Shown here: positions 51,961-61,812 of the stretch, one piece after another
Layout: each line of letters opens with the position of its first letter
Numbering within the stretch: the stretch's first letter is position 1
Assembly: GCA_029856045.1 (NCBI GenBank)
Contig: JAHQWG010000046.1
Coordinates: 1 to 64,000, forward strand
Direction: 5' to 3'
Length of the DNA: 64,000 nt
From: Promethearchaeia archaeon
GTDB taxonomy: Archaea > Asgardarchaeota > Lokiarchaeia > Sigyniarchaeales > SOKP01
Made by a program: the position numbers and the translations under genes
The notes under the pieces: model-generated
Told to the model about the DNA's origin: nothing
The model's input: the letters and a program-made list of their open reading frames with translations, nothing else
Databases searched by the model: none

Positions 51961-52857
51961 TTGAGGTTTGGAATCCAACCAGTTAGTTTTCATAGTGTTA
52001 TTGGACAAATGAAAGATTCGAGAAATGTTTTGAAATTCGATTTTACTAAGATTGTTATAGATGCAGTCAAACGAGGTTATAGACATATTGAACTTACTCT
52101 TGACATGCATTACGTGTTACCCGAAGTATTTCAGAAAAAAGATATTGAAAATTTAATAGAAATCAAAGAAGAGCATAATATATCTTATTCGGTGCATCTT
52201 CCACTTTGGTCGATTGAACCAAGTAGTCCAAATCGTTATATTAGAAAAGGATCAACTGACTGTTTGATAGATGCAGTAAAGATGGCTGAACCATTAGATC
52301 CGGAAGTATATGTTTTACATGCAACTGGGGCATTAGCAGCAGAATTTTCACGTATAGAAATACCTGAACGATATAAAAAAATTGTATTAAACATGATTTC
52401 TGATTATGGAGTGAGTGCAATAAATCGTATGATTAAAGAAACGAATTTGGATCCAAGTAAACTTGCCCTTGAAACGATAGAATTCCCTCTTGAAAATACA
52501 CTTGACCAAATCAAGAAGATTAAAGGTGTAAAATTATGTATTGATACGGGACATGTTTTAGCGAAATATCCTGGTGATTATGACTTATTTGAACTCACTA
52601 AAAAATATATAGATATTACCAGTGAATTTCATTTACATGATGGATATAATTTTCCTAACAGAATAAAGGGTAAAAAAATAGAAGATCATATTGCTTTGGG
52701 TGAAGGAGAATTGCCAATAAAATTTTTAAAACTGTTATATGAGAAGCATTTTCAAGGACCCATTGTTTTTGAATTAAATTTTAATCAAGCAAGAAAGTCT
52801 TTAGAATTTATAAGAAAACATGTACCAGAAATTGATATTGATTTTAATGACCAATAA
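51961..52857 (+). CDS. Sugar phosphate isomerase/epimerase-like TIM-barrel protein
   Basis: The 298-residue protein has the AP-endonuclease-2/xylose-isomerase-like barrel: GYRHIELTLDM, YSVHLPLWSIEP, VYVLHATGA, LALETIEFPLEN, VKLCIDTGHVLAKYP, EFHLHDGY and a C-terminal glutamate strand GPIVFELNF. These carry the His, Glu and Asp metal ligands. It probably isomerises or hydrolyses a sugar or inositol-type compound. The start is TTG 51961 (RFGIQPVSFH is a natural first strand). The MFS transporter gene follows after 22 bases, so transport and conversion may be coupled. Confidence 0.82.
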   Translation: MRFGIQPVSFHSVIGQMKDSRNVLKFDFTKIVIDAVKRGYRHIELTLDMHYVLPEVFQKKDIENLIEIKEEHNISYSVHLPLWSIEPSSPNRYIRKGSTDCLIDAVKMAEPLDPEVYVLHATGALAAEFSRIEIPERYKKIVLNMISDYGVSAINRMIKETNLDPSKLALETIEFPLENTLDQIKKIKGVKLCIDTGHVLAKYPGDYDLFELTKKYIDITSEFHLHDGYNFPNRIKGKKIEDHIALGEGELPIKFLKLLYEKHFQGPIVFELNFNQARKSLEFIRKHVPEIDIDFNDQ

Positions 52858-52878
52858 AAAAAGAATTAAGATGTTATT

Positions 52879-54387
52879 ATGTGTAGTTCAAAATCAAAAT
52901 TAAAAGGATTATTTTCAATATTATTATTCTTACCATTAATTATCTTTTTAAATACTGATATTGCTATTTTTAATATTAATCTAGTCTTAATTGCGGCAGA
53001 ATTTGATTTAGGCGCAAAATTTGCAGTTCCTGGATTAATTTCGGGATTATATTACATAGTTCTTGCTGTTTTTACATTAATTGCTGGTTATTTTTCTGAT
53101 ATATTTAAGCGAAAATGGCTACTAATTACTGCAGGTGGAATTTGGGCAGTTTCAGAAATTTTTACAGCCTTTTCAATCAATATTGTTATGTTAAGTATTT
53201 TTAGAATAACTGCTGCAATTGGAATTGGAGCAGCAAGCCCAATTTCGATAAGTTTATTGGCAGATATATTTTCTTCCGAGAAGAGAGGGACTTCATTTGC
53301 TTGGTGGAGCCTTGCAACAACTTTTGGTGGACTTCTTGGGGGTGTCTTTTCATTAGTAGTTAATGTTATTCCGTATGATTTCCCCGAAAATTGGTCTTTA
53401 GTGCAAAAAATTAGTTTTATTAAGTTGAATTACCCAGTAGAAATGACCTATTGGCGTTTACCTTTTTTATGGGCAGGATTGATTGGGGTTTGCTTAGTTT
53501 TTCTTTGTTTTTTAATTAAAGAACCGAAAAGAGCCAGTAAAGAAAGTATATTAAAAGGGATATTATCGGACGAGAAAATTGATTATTCTCGCTCTTATCG
53601 AATAAAGATAAATGATTTGAAAAAAATTTTTACTAAACGTTCTAATTTCTGGTTGATTATAAATTTTGTAGATACGATTTTATATGGATTTTTATTAACA
53701 TATATCATAACATACATAACGATTGAGGTTGGATTTTCTCTAACAGATATTACTTCAATTGTAATGTTATTAGTTTTTCTTTTACCAATCATAATTTCAA
53801 TGTTTGCTGGACAGTTTTATTTTGCTAGATTAGGTGATAAAAAAGTATCTAAAGGAGATCCGGCAGGTCGAGTTAAAGTTGCTATTATATGTGGTTTAGT
53901 TCATATTCCATTTTTATTTTTTGGGTTTTTATTTTATCCTAATGTATCGCATTTAACTTTTTTTAAGGGAACTCTAGATCTATCTAATGTGTTGCCACTA
54001 TTTTGGATAGTACTCATAATAATGAGTCTAACAATTGGAGTAGGCATGTTTTTCGAATTTGGGATAGGTCCCTGTTGGTTTTCCAGTATGGTGGATGTAA
54101 ATTTACCGGAACATCGAGGTACTGCATATGCTATGGCAGCTATGATGGATGCAATTGGAAGGGCTTTAGGACCAATAATAGGTGGGTTATTGGTTGATCA
54201 CTACACAAGTATTGGAGAGATCTATCCTTTCGGCACGACTATAGTAATTTCTATATTATCTTTTGGTATAATTTCGGGGCTCTTATGGCTTCCCATCTAT
54301 AAATATTGTAATAAAGATTTTGCTGAAATTGGGGCAATATTAGAACAAAGGGCTGAAGAACTTAAAAAACAATCAGTTACAAAGTAA
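52879..54387 (+). CDS. Major facilitator superfamily transporter
   Basis: The 502-residue protein has about twelve hydrophobic helices. The helix 2-3 loop GYFSDIFKRKWLLITAGG, the helix 4-5 pattern ITAAIGIGAASPISISLLADIFSSEKRG, and the late MVDVNLPEHRGTAYAMAAMMDAIGRALGP are typical of sugar or spinster-like members. Because it is coupled to the TIM-barrel isomerase-type gene (22-base gap), a sugar or polyol substrate is a reasonable guess. The ATG is preceded by AAAAGAATTAAG without a strong ribosome binding site. Confidence 0.87.
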   Translation: MCSSKSKLKGLFSILLFLPLIIFLNTDIAIFNINLVLIAAEFDLGAKFAVPGLISGLYYIVLAVFTLIAGYFSDIFKRKWLLITAGGIWAVSEIFTAFSINIVMLSIFRITAAIGIGAASPISISLLADIFSSEKRGTSFAWWSLATTFGGLLGGVFSLVVNVIPYDFPENWSLVQKISFIKLNYPVEMTYWRLPFLWAGLIGVCLVFLCFLIKEPKRASKESILKGILSDEKIDYSRSYRIKINDLKKIFTKRSNFWLIINFVDTILYGFLLTYIITYITIEVGFSLTDITSIVMLLVFLLPIIISMFAGQFYFARLGDKKVSKGDPAGRVKVAIICGLVHIPFLFFGFLFYPNVSHLTFFKGTLDLSNVLPLFWIVLIIMSLTIGVGMFFEFGIGPCWFSSMVDVNLPEHRGTAYAMAAMMDAIGRALGPIIGGLLVDHYTSIGEIYPFGTTIVISILSFGIISGLLWLPIYKYCNKDFAEIGAILEQRAEELKKQSVTK

Positions 54388-54518
54388 AAATCTTTGAATT
54401 TGTTGATAAAATTGAGAGATATCTTAAAGCCAAACTCCCAAGATATCGATAATTTCTAAAATCAATAAATATCATACGGAATAATAACAAAACCATAAGA
54501 TTTTAGATATAATTATTA

Positions 54519-55328
54519 TTAAATTCCTTTCGAAAAAAGATTCTTATGACATGAACAACATGGAATTCCAATTTTTATTTCATTTTGTAAATTATTGTCA
54601 ATTACTTTAGATTTTTTAATTATTTCTAACAAGTTTTCCCTTATTTTTATCAGATCAGGGTTATTACTTAAATAAAACTTTTTTAAATATGAAATATGAT
54701 TTTCTCTCTTACAAATTGGGCAGATTAAAAATAAATTTAAAAACTTTTGATAATATTTTCTTTTTTTACCTCTTAGTTTTTTCTCTAACTTAATAAAACT
54801 TGATTCTGAACCGAGGTTTTCAAGAATTTTACTTGCTAATTGGGTTAGTATAATTTTCTTTTTGATTCCAATATGAGAGGATAATAGAAAAAATTTTTCA
54901 ATTTGGTTGTCCTCAACAAATAGATTGATTTTATTATATAGTTCATCATGGATTATATCAGATTTATATCCTACTAAAAAGATTGGAATGTTATTGGTAT
55001 TATTTTTAATAATTCTTATCCAATAATACAAATTATTGAATAAATCATCTTCTGAAGCATCAAAAAACAGTAAGCACCCTTTAGCACCTCTGAAAAAGTT
55101 GGGGTATATTGAACGAAATCTATAGCTTCCATTTATATCCCAAATAGTCATTTTTAAGATATCTTCGTGTTCATTTGAACATTTTACAACTTTAATTGAA
55201 ACACCTATGGTTAAAGAAGATGTGTTATCAAAAGAATTTGAATATTGATCTATACTATTAAAAAAATCAAATTTACCAGAATTATATGATCCAACTGCTA
55301 TAACTTTAGAAATATATAATCCTGGCAT
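54519..55328 (-). CDS. Degenerate Ras/Rab-like small GTPase with C-terminal zinc-finger-like tail
   Basis: The first 170 residues fit a small GTPase. The P-loop is GSYNSGKF (13-20, with Phe where Ser/Thr binds magnesium). Switch I has LTIGVSIK (T40), G3 reads WDINGSYRF (W63, D64, Ser68 where Gln/Glu is usual), and G4 reads YKSD (121-124, with Tyr for Asn). G5 is close to SSH. So the magnesium Ser/Thr, catalytic Gln and guanine-specificity Asn are all changed; GTP hydrolysis is doubtful. The tail (about 190-265) holds CPIC and CCSCH, which could bind zinc. The Rab-like switch pattern agrees with an Asgard origin. The fusion of a GTPase domain to a zinc-binding tail is unusual. Confidence 0.75.
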   Translation of the reverse strand: MPGLYISKVIAVGSYNSGKFDFFNSIDQYSNSFDNTSSLTIGVSIKVVKCSNEHEDILKMTIWDINGSYRFRSIYPNFFRGAKGCLLFFDASEDDLFNNLYYWIRIIKNNTNNIPIFLVGYKSDIIHDELYNKINLFVEDNQIEKFFLLSSHIGIKKKIILTQLASKILENLGSESSFIKLEKKLRGKKRKYYQKFLNLFLICPICKRENHISYLKKFYLSNNPDLIKIRENLLEIIKKSKVIDNNLQNEIKIGIPCCSCHKNLFSKGI

Positions 55329-55537
55329 ATTATATCCACGCGAATTAACTTAAAACATTTATAATACTTAACTCCAATCAAATTAATAAACATTTAACTA
55401 TAAAAATTTTAAGATTTTATTCATTTAATTGTTATCTTTGAAGTAATTCCTAATTTAATTGATTTTAATCATTAACAATTATTAATTTATATTCAAAAAT
55501 AATTTTTAAGCAATTTAATATAATAAAAAAAATAAGT

Positions 55538-56869
55538 TTAAAATTCAATTTTTGGAAAAATATGTTCTTCTTTACGTAATGGTTTGTACTTGAAGAATCG
55601 ACGTGATTCGCTATCTTCCAGCACTAGATTAGACCCACCGCCATGGACCATACAGTAAGGGTCAAGTATACCTATAGGGACGCTATACTGCCTAATGAAT
55701 CCACGGCCACCCATAGTTCGAAAACAGTGCACAGCCGCCTCAAAAGCTAATTCTGACGCAGCAACTTTTAAACCCATTGTTTGCTGAGCCATTAATTTTC
55801 CGCTTCCCAATTCTGGATATTTATCTATTTCTCTCGCGTAATTAATTAATGCTGCAATTAATAAATTTAGTTCCCGAATATTTTTAGAAATTGGGAATCT
55901 AATAACTTGATATTGGTGTAACTTTTTCTCAAATTGTTTTCTCTGAAGAGCATATGTGTGTGAATATAATAGTTTCTTCATTGCGTCACCAAGCGCTTCT
56001 GCACTAATGACAAGGCGTTCTTCTGTGAGCTGGTGGAACATTATATCCATACCTGAACCTTTTAGCATATTCTCTATAGGAATTTCTACTTTATCAAATA
56101 TTAAACGACTTACAAATGCATCTGTCATTCCGTAGGTTCTAACTCTACTCGCTTTAAAATTCTCTAACTGTTGATTTTCAGTGTCAACAATAATTGCTCC
56201 GATTGAGCCTTTATTAACTCGACCGTATAAAATTAAATATTTACAAATCATACCATTTGTTATAAAGACTTTTTTACCTTTTGCAATAACTTTATCTCCT
56301 TGGGTTTGGAGATTTAATTCCATTCTTGCGATATCACTACCTGCGTTAAATTCAGTCATAGCGGACGCACCAACTTCTCCATCCCCTGCAACAGGAACTA
56401 AGAATGTTTCCCATTGATATTCATTTGCTTTATAAGAAACGGGATTGCAATAAAGTGTACCTCCCGCTAAACGTCCCATTTCAATACTCCAATTCCCAGC
56501 TATATATCTTTCGCTTTTTTCTGACCATCTTCCACCGCATAGAGCAAAAGCGATGAGGATATTCCTCATTATTCTCCCAACTTCGTATTTTTCAGGATAA
56601 AGAACCGTGCTATAATATCCTTTCTCTGCCAATTTTTTCATTATTTTAATTACAATATCTTTTTTTTTATCTTGAGTTGGTTCCTCCACAAGATAATTTA
56701 ATTCTTCCAAAGTCCTCAAATCTTTATCAAGTTCTTTTTCTAAGAAATCATAAAAAGTAGCCAAAAATTCCTTTTCTTGCACGTTTAATAATGGGTTATT
56801 TAATAAGTCTAATTCTGGAACATATTTTTGTATTTGAATTGGTTTAAAGTCTCTTAATCTTGTATCCAT
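55538..56869 (-). CDS. Acyl-CoA dehydrogenase family protein
   Basis: The 443-residue protein shows the ACAD N-terminal helical domain, the middle beta domain with GDGEVGASAMTEFNAGSDIARME and KVIAKGKKVFITNGMICKYLILYGR, and the C-terminal helical domain ending FRTMGGRGFIRQYSVPIGILD and HGGGSNLVLEDSESRRF. It oxidises an acyl-CoA to an enoyl-CoA with FAD, in the cytoplasm. The last region departs from the usual GGxGY and GTxEI segments, so the catalytic base position is not clear and the reaction may be special. A glycyl radical enzyme gene lies upstream on the same strand, 136 bases away. Confidence 0.83.
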   Translation of the reverse strand: MDTRLRDFKPIQIQKYVPELDLLNNPLLNVQEKEFLATFYDFLEKELDKDLRTLEELNYLVEEPTQDKKKDIVIKIMKKLAEKGYYSTVLYPEKYEVGRIMRNILIAFALCGGRWSEKSERYIAGNWSIEMGRLAGGTLYCNPVSYKANEYQWETFLVPVAGDGEVGASAMTEFNAGSDIARMELNLQTQGDKVIAKGKKVFITNGMICKYLILYGRVNKGSIGAIIVDTENQQLENFKASRVRTYGMTDAFVSRLIFDKVEIPIENMLKGSGMDIMFHQLTEERLVISAEALGDAMKKLLYSHTYALQRKQFEKKLHQYQVIRFPISKNIRELNLLIAALINYAREIDKYPELGSGKLMAQQTMGLKVAASELAFEAAVHCFRTMGGRGFIRQYSVPIGILDPYCMVHGGGSNLVLEDSESRRFFKYKPLRKEEHIFPKIEF

Positions 56870-57005
56870 AATGATTTACACGTTTTTTATTAATTATAAA
56901 TAAATAAGGTTGATTTTAAGATACCATTATATAAAACGTATATAAAAATTAAAATTTAATTCTAAAAAGAAAAGTTGAATGAAAGAAAGAAGAATAAATT
57001 TATTA

Positions 57006-59402
57006 TTATAATGAACACTCTGTTCGGGCAATAATATCGTCTTGTGCATTTTGCGATAATTCGGTAAACAAAACAGAATAACCTGCAATTCTTACAACCA
57101 AACCTCTATATTCATCTGGATTTTTTTGAGCATCAAGGAGAATTTTTTTTCCAACAACATTGAATTGTACCTGGAAACCACCATCAGGTCCAAAAAATGT
57201 TCTTATCAGAGCCGGAAATAATTCTAGCTTTAAAGAATTCGGATGAAATGTCAAAATAAGCGAATTTCCGTTAGTCATTAAATGATTCTGAAGTTTACTG
57301 ACCGAATTAAGAATAGCTGTGGGACCATTTTTATCCATGCCATTTGAAGGGCAGAGACTAGTTGAAAGGACATCCCTTGATTTTCTTCCATTAGCAGAAG
57401 CACCTGTAAAGAAACCAAAAGCTAAATGAAATGATGTTGAGTAGAAACCAGGATTAAATTTTCCACCTCGATAATTTGTATGCTTTGTAATTTCATCACA
57501 ATATACTTTTACCACATCCATAGCAATTTGGTCAACATAATCATCATCATTGCCAAATTTTGGAACTTTATTAATAAATAACTGCCTCCATTCTTCTCCT
57601 TTTCTTCCTTGATAGGTTCCTCTATAATTCTTTCTGAGCATTTCCACTAAATCTTCAAATGGGAGAATATTTTCTTCAAAAACAAATTTCTTAATTACTG
57701 CAAGACTATCCACTACCGTAGCAAAGCCAACTAATTGTGGTCCAGTAAAGTCATATACTGCACCACCATTTGTTATATCAAGTCCTCGTTCAATACAATC
57801 ATCTGTAGTTGCAGATAAAAATGGCTGAGGATTAAGTTCGGAAATTGCTTTATCAAGGGCATTCATAGTTGAAACCATAAAATTAACAAAATATTTCATT
57901 TGATTAACAAATGCATCCCAAAGATCATCATAACTAGCAATTTTTTTATCATTTTTATATCCATATTCCCTTCTAGTAAACATATCAATTCCATTTGCTA
58001 ATGCTAATTCTAAACATTTTACGACATTAATTTGGTTTGCATTGGTTGACCCAAATGATTTATGTGGATGTTGCGGTTCAACACAGCCGATTGGCGCATA
58101 TTCACGAGCATCTTCAAGTGTAAAACCAAGATTTACAAGTCCTTTTATCATTACTTGATCATTAAATAAAGCAATACTTGCGCCCGATTTTATGGATTCT
58201 CCAACTTTAAAAAGAAAATCTTCTGGTGTCTCTTTATGAATTCGAACGGAAAAAGTTGGTTGAACAGTTTTTAAATTAGTATATGCGTCTAATAAGAGGT
58301 ATGATAATTCATTTGTTGCATCGTTTCCCTCACTGTCAACTCCTCCTATCGTTAAATTTTCTGCTATTGGGGGTCCTTCAGCAGCAACAATACCTTTACT
58401 TAGAAGATAATTCCACAATGTTGTTAATTTTAAAAAAAATAATTCAATTAGAAATTGTACTTCATCATTTGAAATTTCTCTTTCGCTTGTATCTTTTAAA
58501 TAATATGGGTATAAATATTGATCTAATCGGCCAATACTTATTGCAAAGCCACCATCTTCCAAGCCAGATATTAAATGAGTAAAATAAATAAGTTGAAGAG
58601 CCTCTTTAAATGACTTTGGTGGATTTTCAGAAATATTGTAACAAATTTCAGAAATTTCAAGAAGTTCTTCTTGACGTTTAGAATTTAATTCATTTTTCGC
58701 TAAATCTTTAGCTAAATTTGAAAATCTTTGAATAAAAGATCTTACTGTATTACAAACAATTATAACAGACTGTAAAAAAATTCTTTTTTTGGTATTTTCT
58801 GGAGTCGAATCAGAAAAATTCTTCATTTTTTCCTCAGCTTTTTGAATTAGACCATTTATTCCATATTTCAAAACATTTTCATGTCCAGGAAAAAAATGAC
58901 CAATGCCATTGGAAAGTTCGGTATCAACAATAAAAACAAGTTTTTCCATCATATCTATTTCATCAGAATTTAAATAAGTTAGAAACCTTGCTCGAACAGT
59001 ATGTTCTTCATTTTTCCAATAAGGAATTATCTCTTCCTTTAGGAATTTTCTCTCTTCATTCGATATGATAAGTGGTTGTACAGGACGACTCTCATAAGTA
59101 TCACAATCTTGTTCAATTGTATCAACTCGAATTTCGGGATATAATGGAGTTCCTACAAATTTAGTCGTTCGGTTACCAACAATAAATTCATTATCCCAAA
59201 TAATTATAGTCATATTAGATAAATAATGTTCCATAGCTTTTGCGAATCGAATTATTGGATTTTCTCCTTTTGTTTTTTTATATGATTCCGTGATTAATTT
59301 AGCTCTTTCCATACAAATTTCTTTCGATTGCTTCACAACTTTTTTTCTCATTTCTAGAGTTCTTTGCTTATAATTTAAATGGGAAACTTGTTCTAACTGC
59401 AA
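57006..59402 (-). CDS. Glycyl radical enzyme (pyruvate-formate-lyase-like family)
   Basis: The 798-residue protein has the two marks of the family. The active-site cysteine is C440 in APIGCVEPQHPHKS; GCVEP is the form seen in eliminases such as glycerol/diol dehydratases and choline lyase. The glycyl radical is G774 in VRIAGYSVLFTEL, near the C-terminus. It is oxygen-sensitive and needs a radical-SAM activating enzyme, which is absent from this window. It may eliminate water or an amine from a small molecule, producing an aldehyde. The start reads TTG 59402. An acyl-CoA dehydrogenase gene lies downstream. The substrate is not readable. Confidence 0.9.
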   Translation of the reverse strand: MQLEQVSHLNYKQRTLEMRKKVVKQSKEICMERAKLITESYKKTKGENPIIRFAKAMEHYLSNMTIIIWDNEFIVGNRTTKFVGTPLYPEIRVDTIEQDCDTYESRPVQPLIISNEERKFLKEEIIPYWKNEEHTVRARFLTYLNSDEIDMMEKLVFIVDTELSNGIGHFFPGHENVLKYGINGLIQKAEEKMKNFSDSTPENTKKRIFLQSVIIVCNTVRSFIQRFSNLAKDLAKNELNSKRQEELLEISEICYNISENPPKSFKEALQLIYFTHLISGLEDGGFAISIGRLDQYLYPYYLKDTSEREISNDEVQFLIELFFLKLTTLWNYLLSKGIVAAEGPPIAENLTIGGVDSEGNDATNELSYLLLDAYTNLKTVQPTFSVRIHKETPEDFLFKVGESIKSGASIALFNDQVMIKGLVNLGFTLEDAREYAPIGCVEPQHPHKSFGSTNANQINVVKCLELALANGIDMFTRREYGYKNDKKIASYDDLWDAFVNQMKYFVNFMVSTMNALDKAISELNPQPFLSATTDDCIERGLDITNGGAVYDFTGPQLVGFATVVDSLAVIKKFVFEENILPFEDLVEMLRKNYRGTYQGRKGEEWRQLFINKVPKFGNDDDYVDQIAMDVVKVYCDEITKHTNYRGGKFNPGFYSTSFHLAFGFFTGASANGRKSRDVLSTSLCPSNGMDKNGPTAILNSVSKLQNHLMTNGNSLILTFHPNSLKLELFPALIRTFFGPDGGFQVQFNVVGKKILLDAQKNPDEYRGLVVRIAGYSVLFTELSQNAQDDIIARTECSL

Positions 59403-59638
59403 TTTAAATCACTAAAAATCGTCAAATTTTTATTTTAATTTAATAGATTAAATAAAACTATATAATTAATTGAATAAATAATTCTCGAAGATAAATATAT
59501 TTAATATATATATCAAAAATTGGTTGAAGATAAAAGAGTTTTTCACTAAAAATTTTAAAAATTTGATTAGTAGAAATATAACTGCTAATGTGAAAGGAAA
59601 GGGAAAAAAAAAGAGATTAAATAAATTTATTAATTTAA

Positions 59639-60232
59639 CTATAAAGTAAATCCTTCAGGTAATTCTGATTCGGGTGTTCCTACTGGGACCCACGAGATAT
59701 CCATAATAGTGTATGTTGGTTTTTTTGTTTGAAAGATTGGTAATACTCGCATACCAATCTTTGGTTCACCTACTGAAAGATAACCCATAAAGATTGTGCA
59801 TACATCTTTGAATTCCACATTAATAAATTTAATTGGCTTTTTTAATGTATTAAAGGCGCCTGATCGTTCAGTAATTATAAAAGAGTGTATCATTGCCGTT
59901 TTCTTTGCTATATCAGTTATATCTATTACCGTATTTTTTCTAAGACAATCAGGACAATAAATTCTGAATGGCATAAATATGGAATCTTTTGATTCACATT
60001 TAGGATTATCACATCTTGAAGCCATTAATTTTCCTTTACTAAGTGATTCAAAAAATATTGCTTCTCCGCCATAGCTATGAATATAAGTCATGTCTCGTGG
60101 ATTAGTTATTCCACATAGTTTTCCATTATCATCAAATATAGGTGTGTTAGGCTCTATTATATGAAATTTACCTTTAATTTTGTATCTGCCATTTTTTACG
60201 GAAACCCGTCCAACATCATTTTCGCTTTTCAT
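59639..60232 (-). CDS. DUF35 OB-fold protein paired with thiolase-like gene
   Basis: The 197-residue protein has a zinc ribbon variant (CDNPKCESKDSIFMPFRIYCPDCL) at about 70-95, then an OB-fold (MIHSFIITERSGAF, FINVEFKDVCTIFMGYL, GMRVLPIF). An N-terminal extension of about 65 residues precedes it. The thiolase-like gene ends six bases upstream, so the two are translated together and form a probable enzyme complex. The pair repeats the arrangement at 10.2-13.5 kb, but here with one thiolase-like and one DUF35 protein. It probably handles a CoA thioester at the thiolase-like active site. Confidence 0.82.
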   Translation of the reverse strand: MKSENDVGRVSVKNGRYKIKGKFHIIEPNTPIFDDNGKLCGITNPRDMTYIHSYGGEAIFFESLSKGKLMASRCDNPKCESKDSIFMPFRIYCPDCLRKNTVIDITDIAKKTAMIHSFIITERSGAFNTLKKPIKFINVEFKDVCTIFMGYLSVGEPKIGMRVLPIFQTKKPTYTIMDISWVPVGTPESELPEGFTL

Positions 60233-60238
60233 GATTTT

Positions 60239-61660
60239 TTAATCCTCCTTTAGTAGATGATTTGGATGCATTAAAATTGTAGCAGTAACATGGGACCCGA
60301 CACCAGCGTGACTGATAGCTAATCCACGTTTAGCACCCTTAACTTGTAAATCAGTCCAGTCCTTAGGTTTTTCTCGACCAAATTTCTTCCATTTCTTTTC
60401 ATCACCGTGTATTTCAGCCCATCGATTCCATATATGATATCCGATTTCAGCAATTTGCATTAAGCCCGTTGCACCAACAGCATGCATACATCCAATTAAA
60501 CCTCCGGAAAGGTTGCTTGGTAAACGCCCAGGTTTGCCAGTTTTAGGATTTGTATGATAACCATCTCCAGATTCAATATAATCACGACCTTCACCATATG
60601 GACGAAGTCCCACATCTTCATATGATTGAATATCACTAATTGTAAATGCATCATGTAGTTCAATTACGTCCAGATCTTCGCATGGATCAACAACTCCTGT
60701 CATATTATATGCATAGTAAGATGCAATACGTGCAGCCAAAAAGCTAGAAAAACCGGGATATCGATCTCCTCCTGGAAATCTCTTTCCTAAATCATCATAT
60801 AGTCCAGGTTCCTCATTGGGTAATAGTGGTATTTTCATATCTCGCCGATCTGCTACACGTAGAGTATGACTTCCTGCACCTATCCAAATTCGTAAAGGAT
60901 TATCTGTAAGTTCATAAGCTGTTTTTTCATCACAAACAACTCCACAAGCAGCTCCTACGCTCATTAAACAACAATCTAAAACTCGAAGCGGATATGCTAC
61001 AACTGGCGAGTTAATTACATCTTCAACAGTAATTTTCATACCACCATGTGCATAGGGATTCATCCTTCCATACCCGCGATTTTTTACAGCAATTTCAGCC
61101 ATAGTTTTTCGAAAAGAATCTTCAGCTTTCCCAAATATTTGCCAATATCTCTGTGCCATAACAGCGTAATAACCTGTATATATATGACCGAGTGGTGTCT
61201 CCCAATCTTTATCTGCTGCACATGCAATCAGGTGATTTCCTTCATCAGTAGGAACTTCATCCATTCTTTCCCATCCCATAGCTAGAGCACAATCGCTGTA
61301 ACCAGAAGCTACTGCTTTAATAGCTTCCCAAATAGTTGAACCCCCTGTAGCTCCCCCTGTTTTTACTCCAATAGTACCAAGAGGATCTAGACCAAGCCGA
61401 TCATGAATAACTGCTTCTCCTAAAAGTTGATCTCCGAAATGATCCGCAAAATGCCCGTAATATGCAGTATGTATATATTGTTTTAATTCAGCAGGAGTCA
61501 TTTTTATAAAATCTGCCGCTGCAGTAAATGCTTCAATACATAGTTCTTCAGTTCGTAAAGTGGGAAAGGCACGACCAAATCTTGACATACCTGATGTTGC
61601 TAAATATACTGGTCGCGCCATTTTTGGAATCTTAAGTTGTTTATCACTAAATTTAATCAT
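60239..61660 (-). CDS. Thiolase-like protein lacking the nucleophilic cysteine, C
   Basis: The 473-residue protein is longer than the other two because of extra loops (for example PLLPNEEPGLYDDLGKRFPGG and VRGDEKKW-type C-terminal part). The segment normally carrying the cysteine reads TGGATGGST (101-109). In contrast to the copies at 11-13.5 kb it keeps the HD motif (VIELHDAFTISD) and the C-terminal HAVGATG. It may thus keep an acid-base function but no acyl-enzyme. The DUF35 partner is immediately downstream, and an acyl-CoA dehydrogenase is divergent. An activity such as an aldolase or HMG-CoA-type condensation is possible. Confidence 0.82.
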   Translation of the reverse strand: MIKFSDKQLKIPKMARPVYLATSGMSRFGRAFPTLRTEELCIEAFTAAADFIKMTPAELKQYIHTAYYGHFADHFGDQLLGEAVIHDRLGLDPLGTIGVKTGGATGGSTIWEAIKAVASGYSDCALAMGWERMDEVPTDEGNHLIACAADKDWETPLGHIYTGYYAVMAQRYWQIFGKAEDSFRKTMAEIAVKNRGYGRMNPYAHGGMKITVEDVINSPVVAYPLRVLDCCLMSVGAACGVVCDEKTAYELTDNPLRIWIGAGSHTLRVADRRDMKIPLLPNEEPGLYDDLGKRFPGGDRYPGFSSFLAARIASYYAYNMTGVVDPCEDLDVIELHDAFTISDIQSYEDVGLRPYGEGRDYIESGDGYHTNPKTGKPGRLPSNLSGGLIGCMHAVGATGLMQIAEIGYHIWNRWAEIHGDEKKWKKFGREKPKDWTDLQVKGAKRGLAISHAGVGSHVTATILMHPNHLLKED

Positions 61661-61812
61661 TTAAACTCATCTTTTGTAGTTAGTTTGAATTTTTTTTAAA
61701 GTATGTAGTAAAATTAATGATTATATTAAAATTAAGTTAAAGAATTAGATTAATTATTCTTTGAATATTTAACTAATTATCTTTAAATCTTTTAAAAAGT
61801 TGAAAAGTTAAA

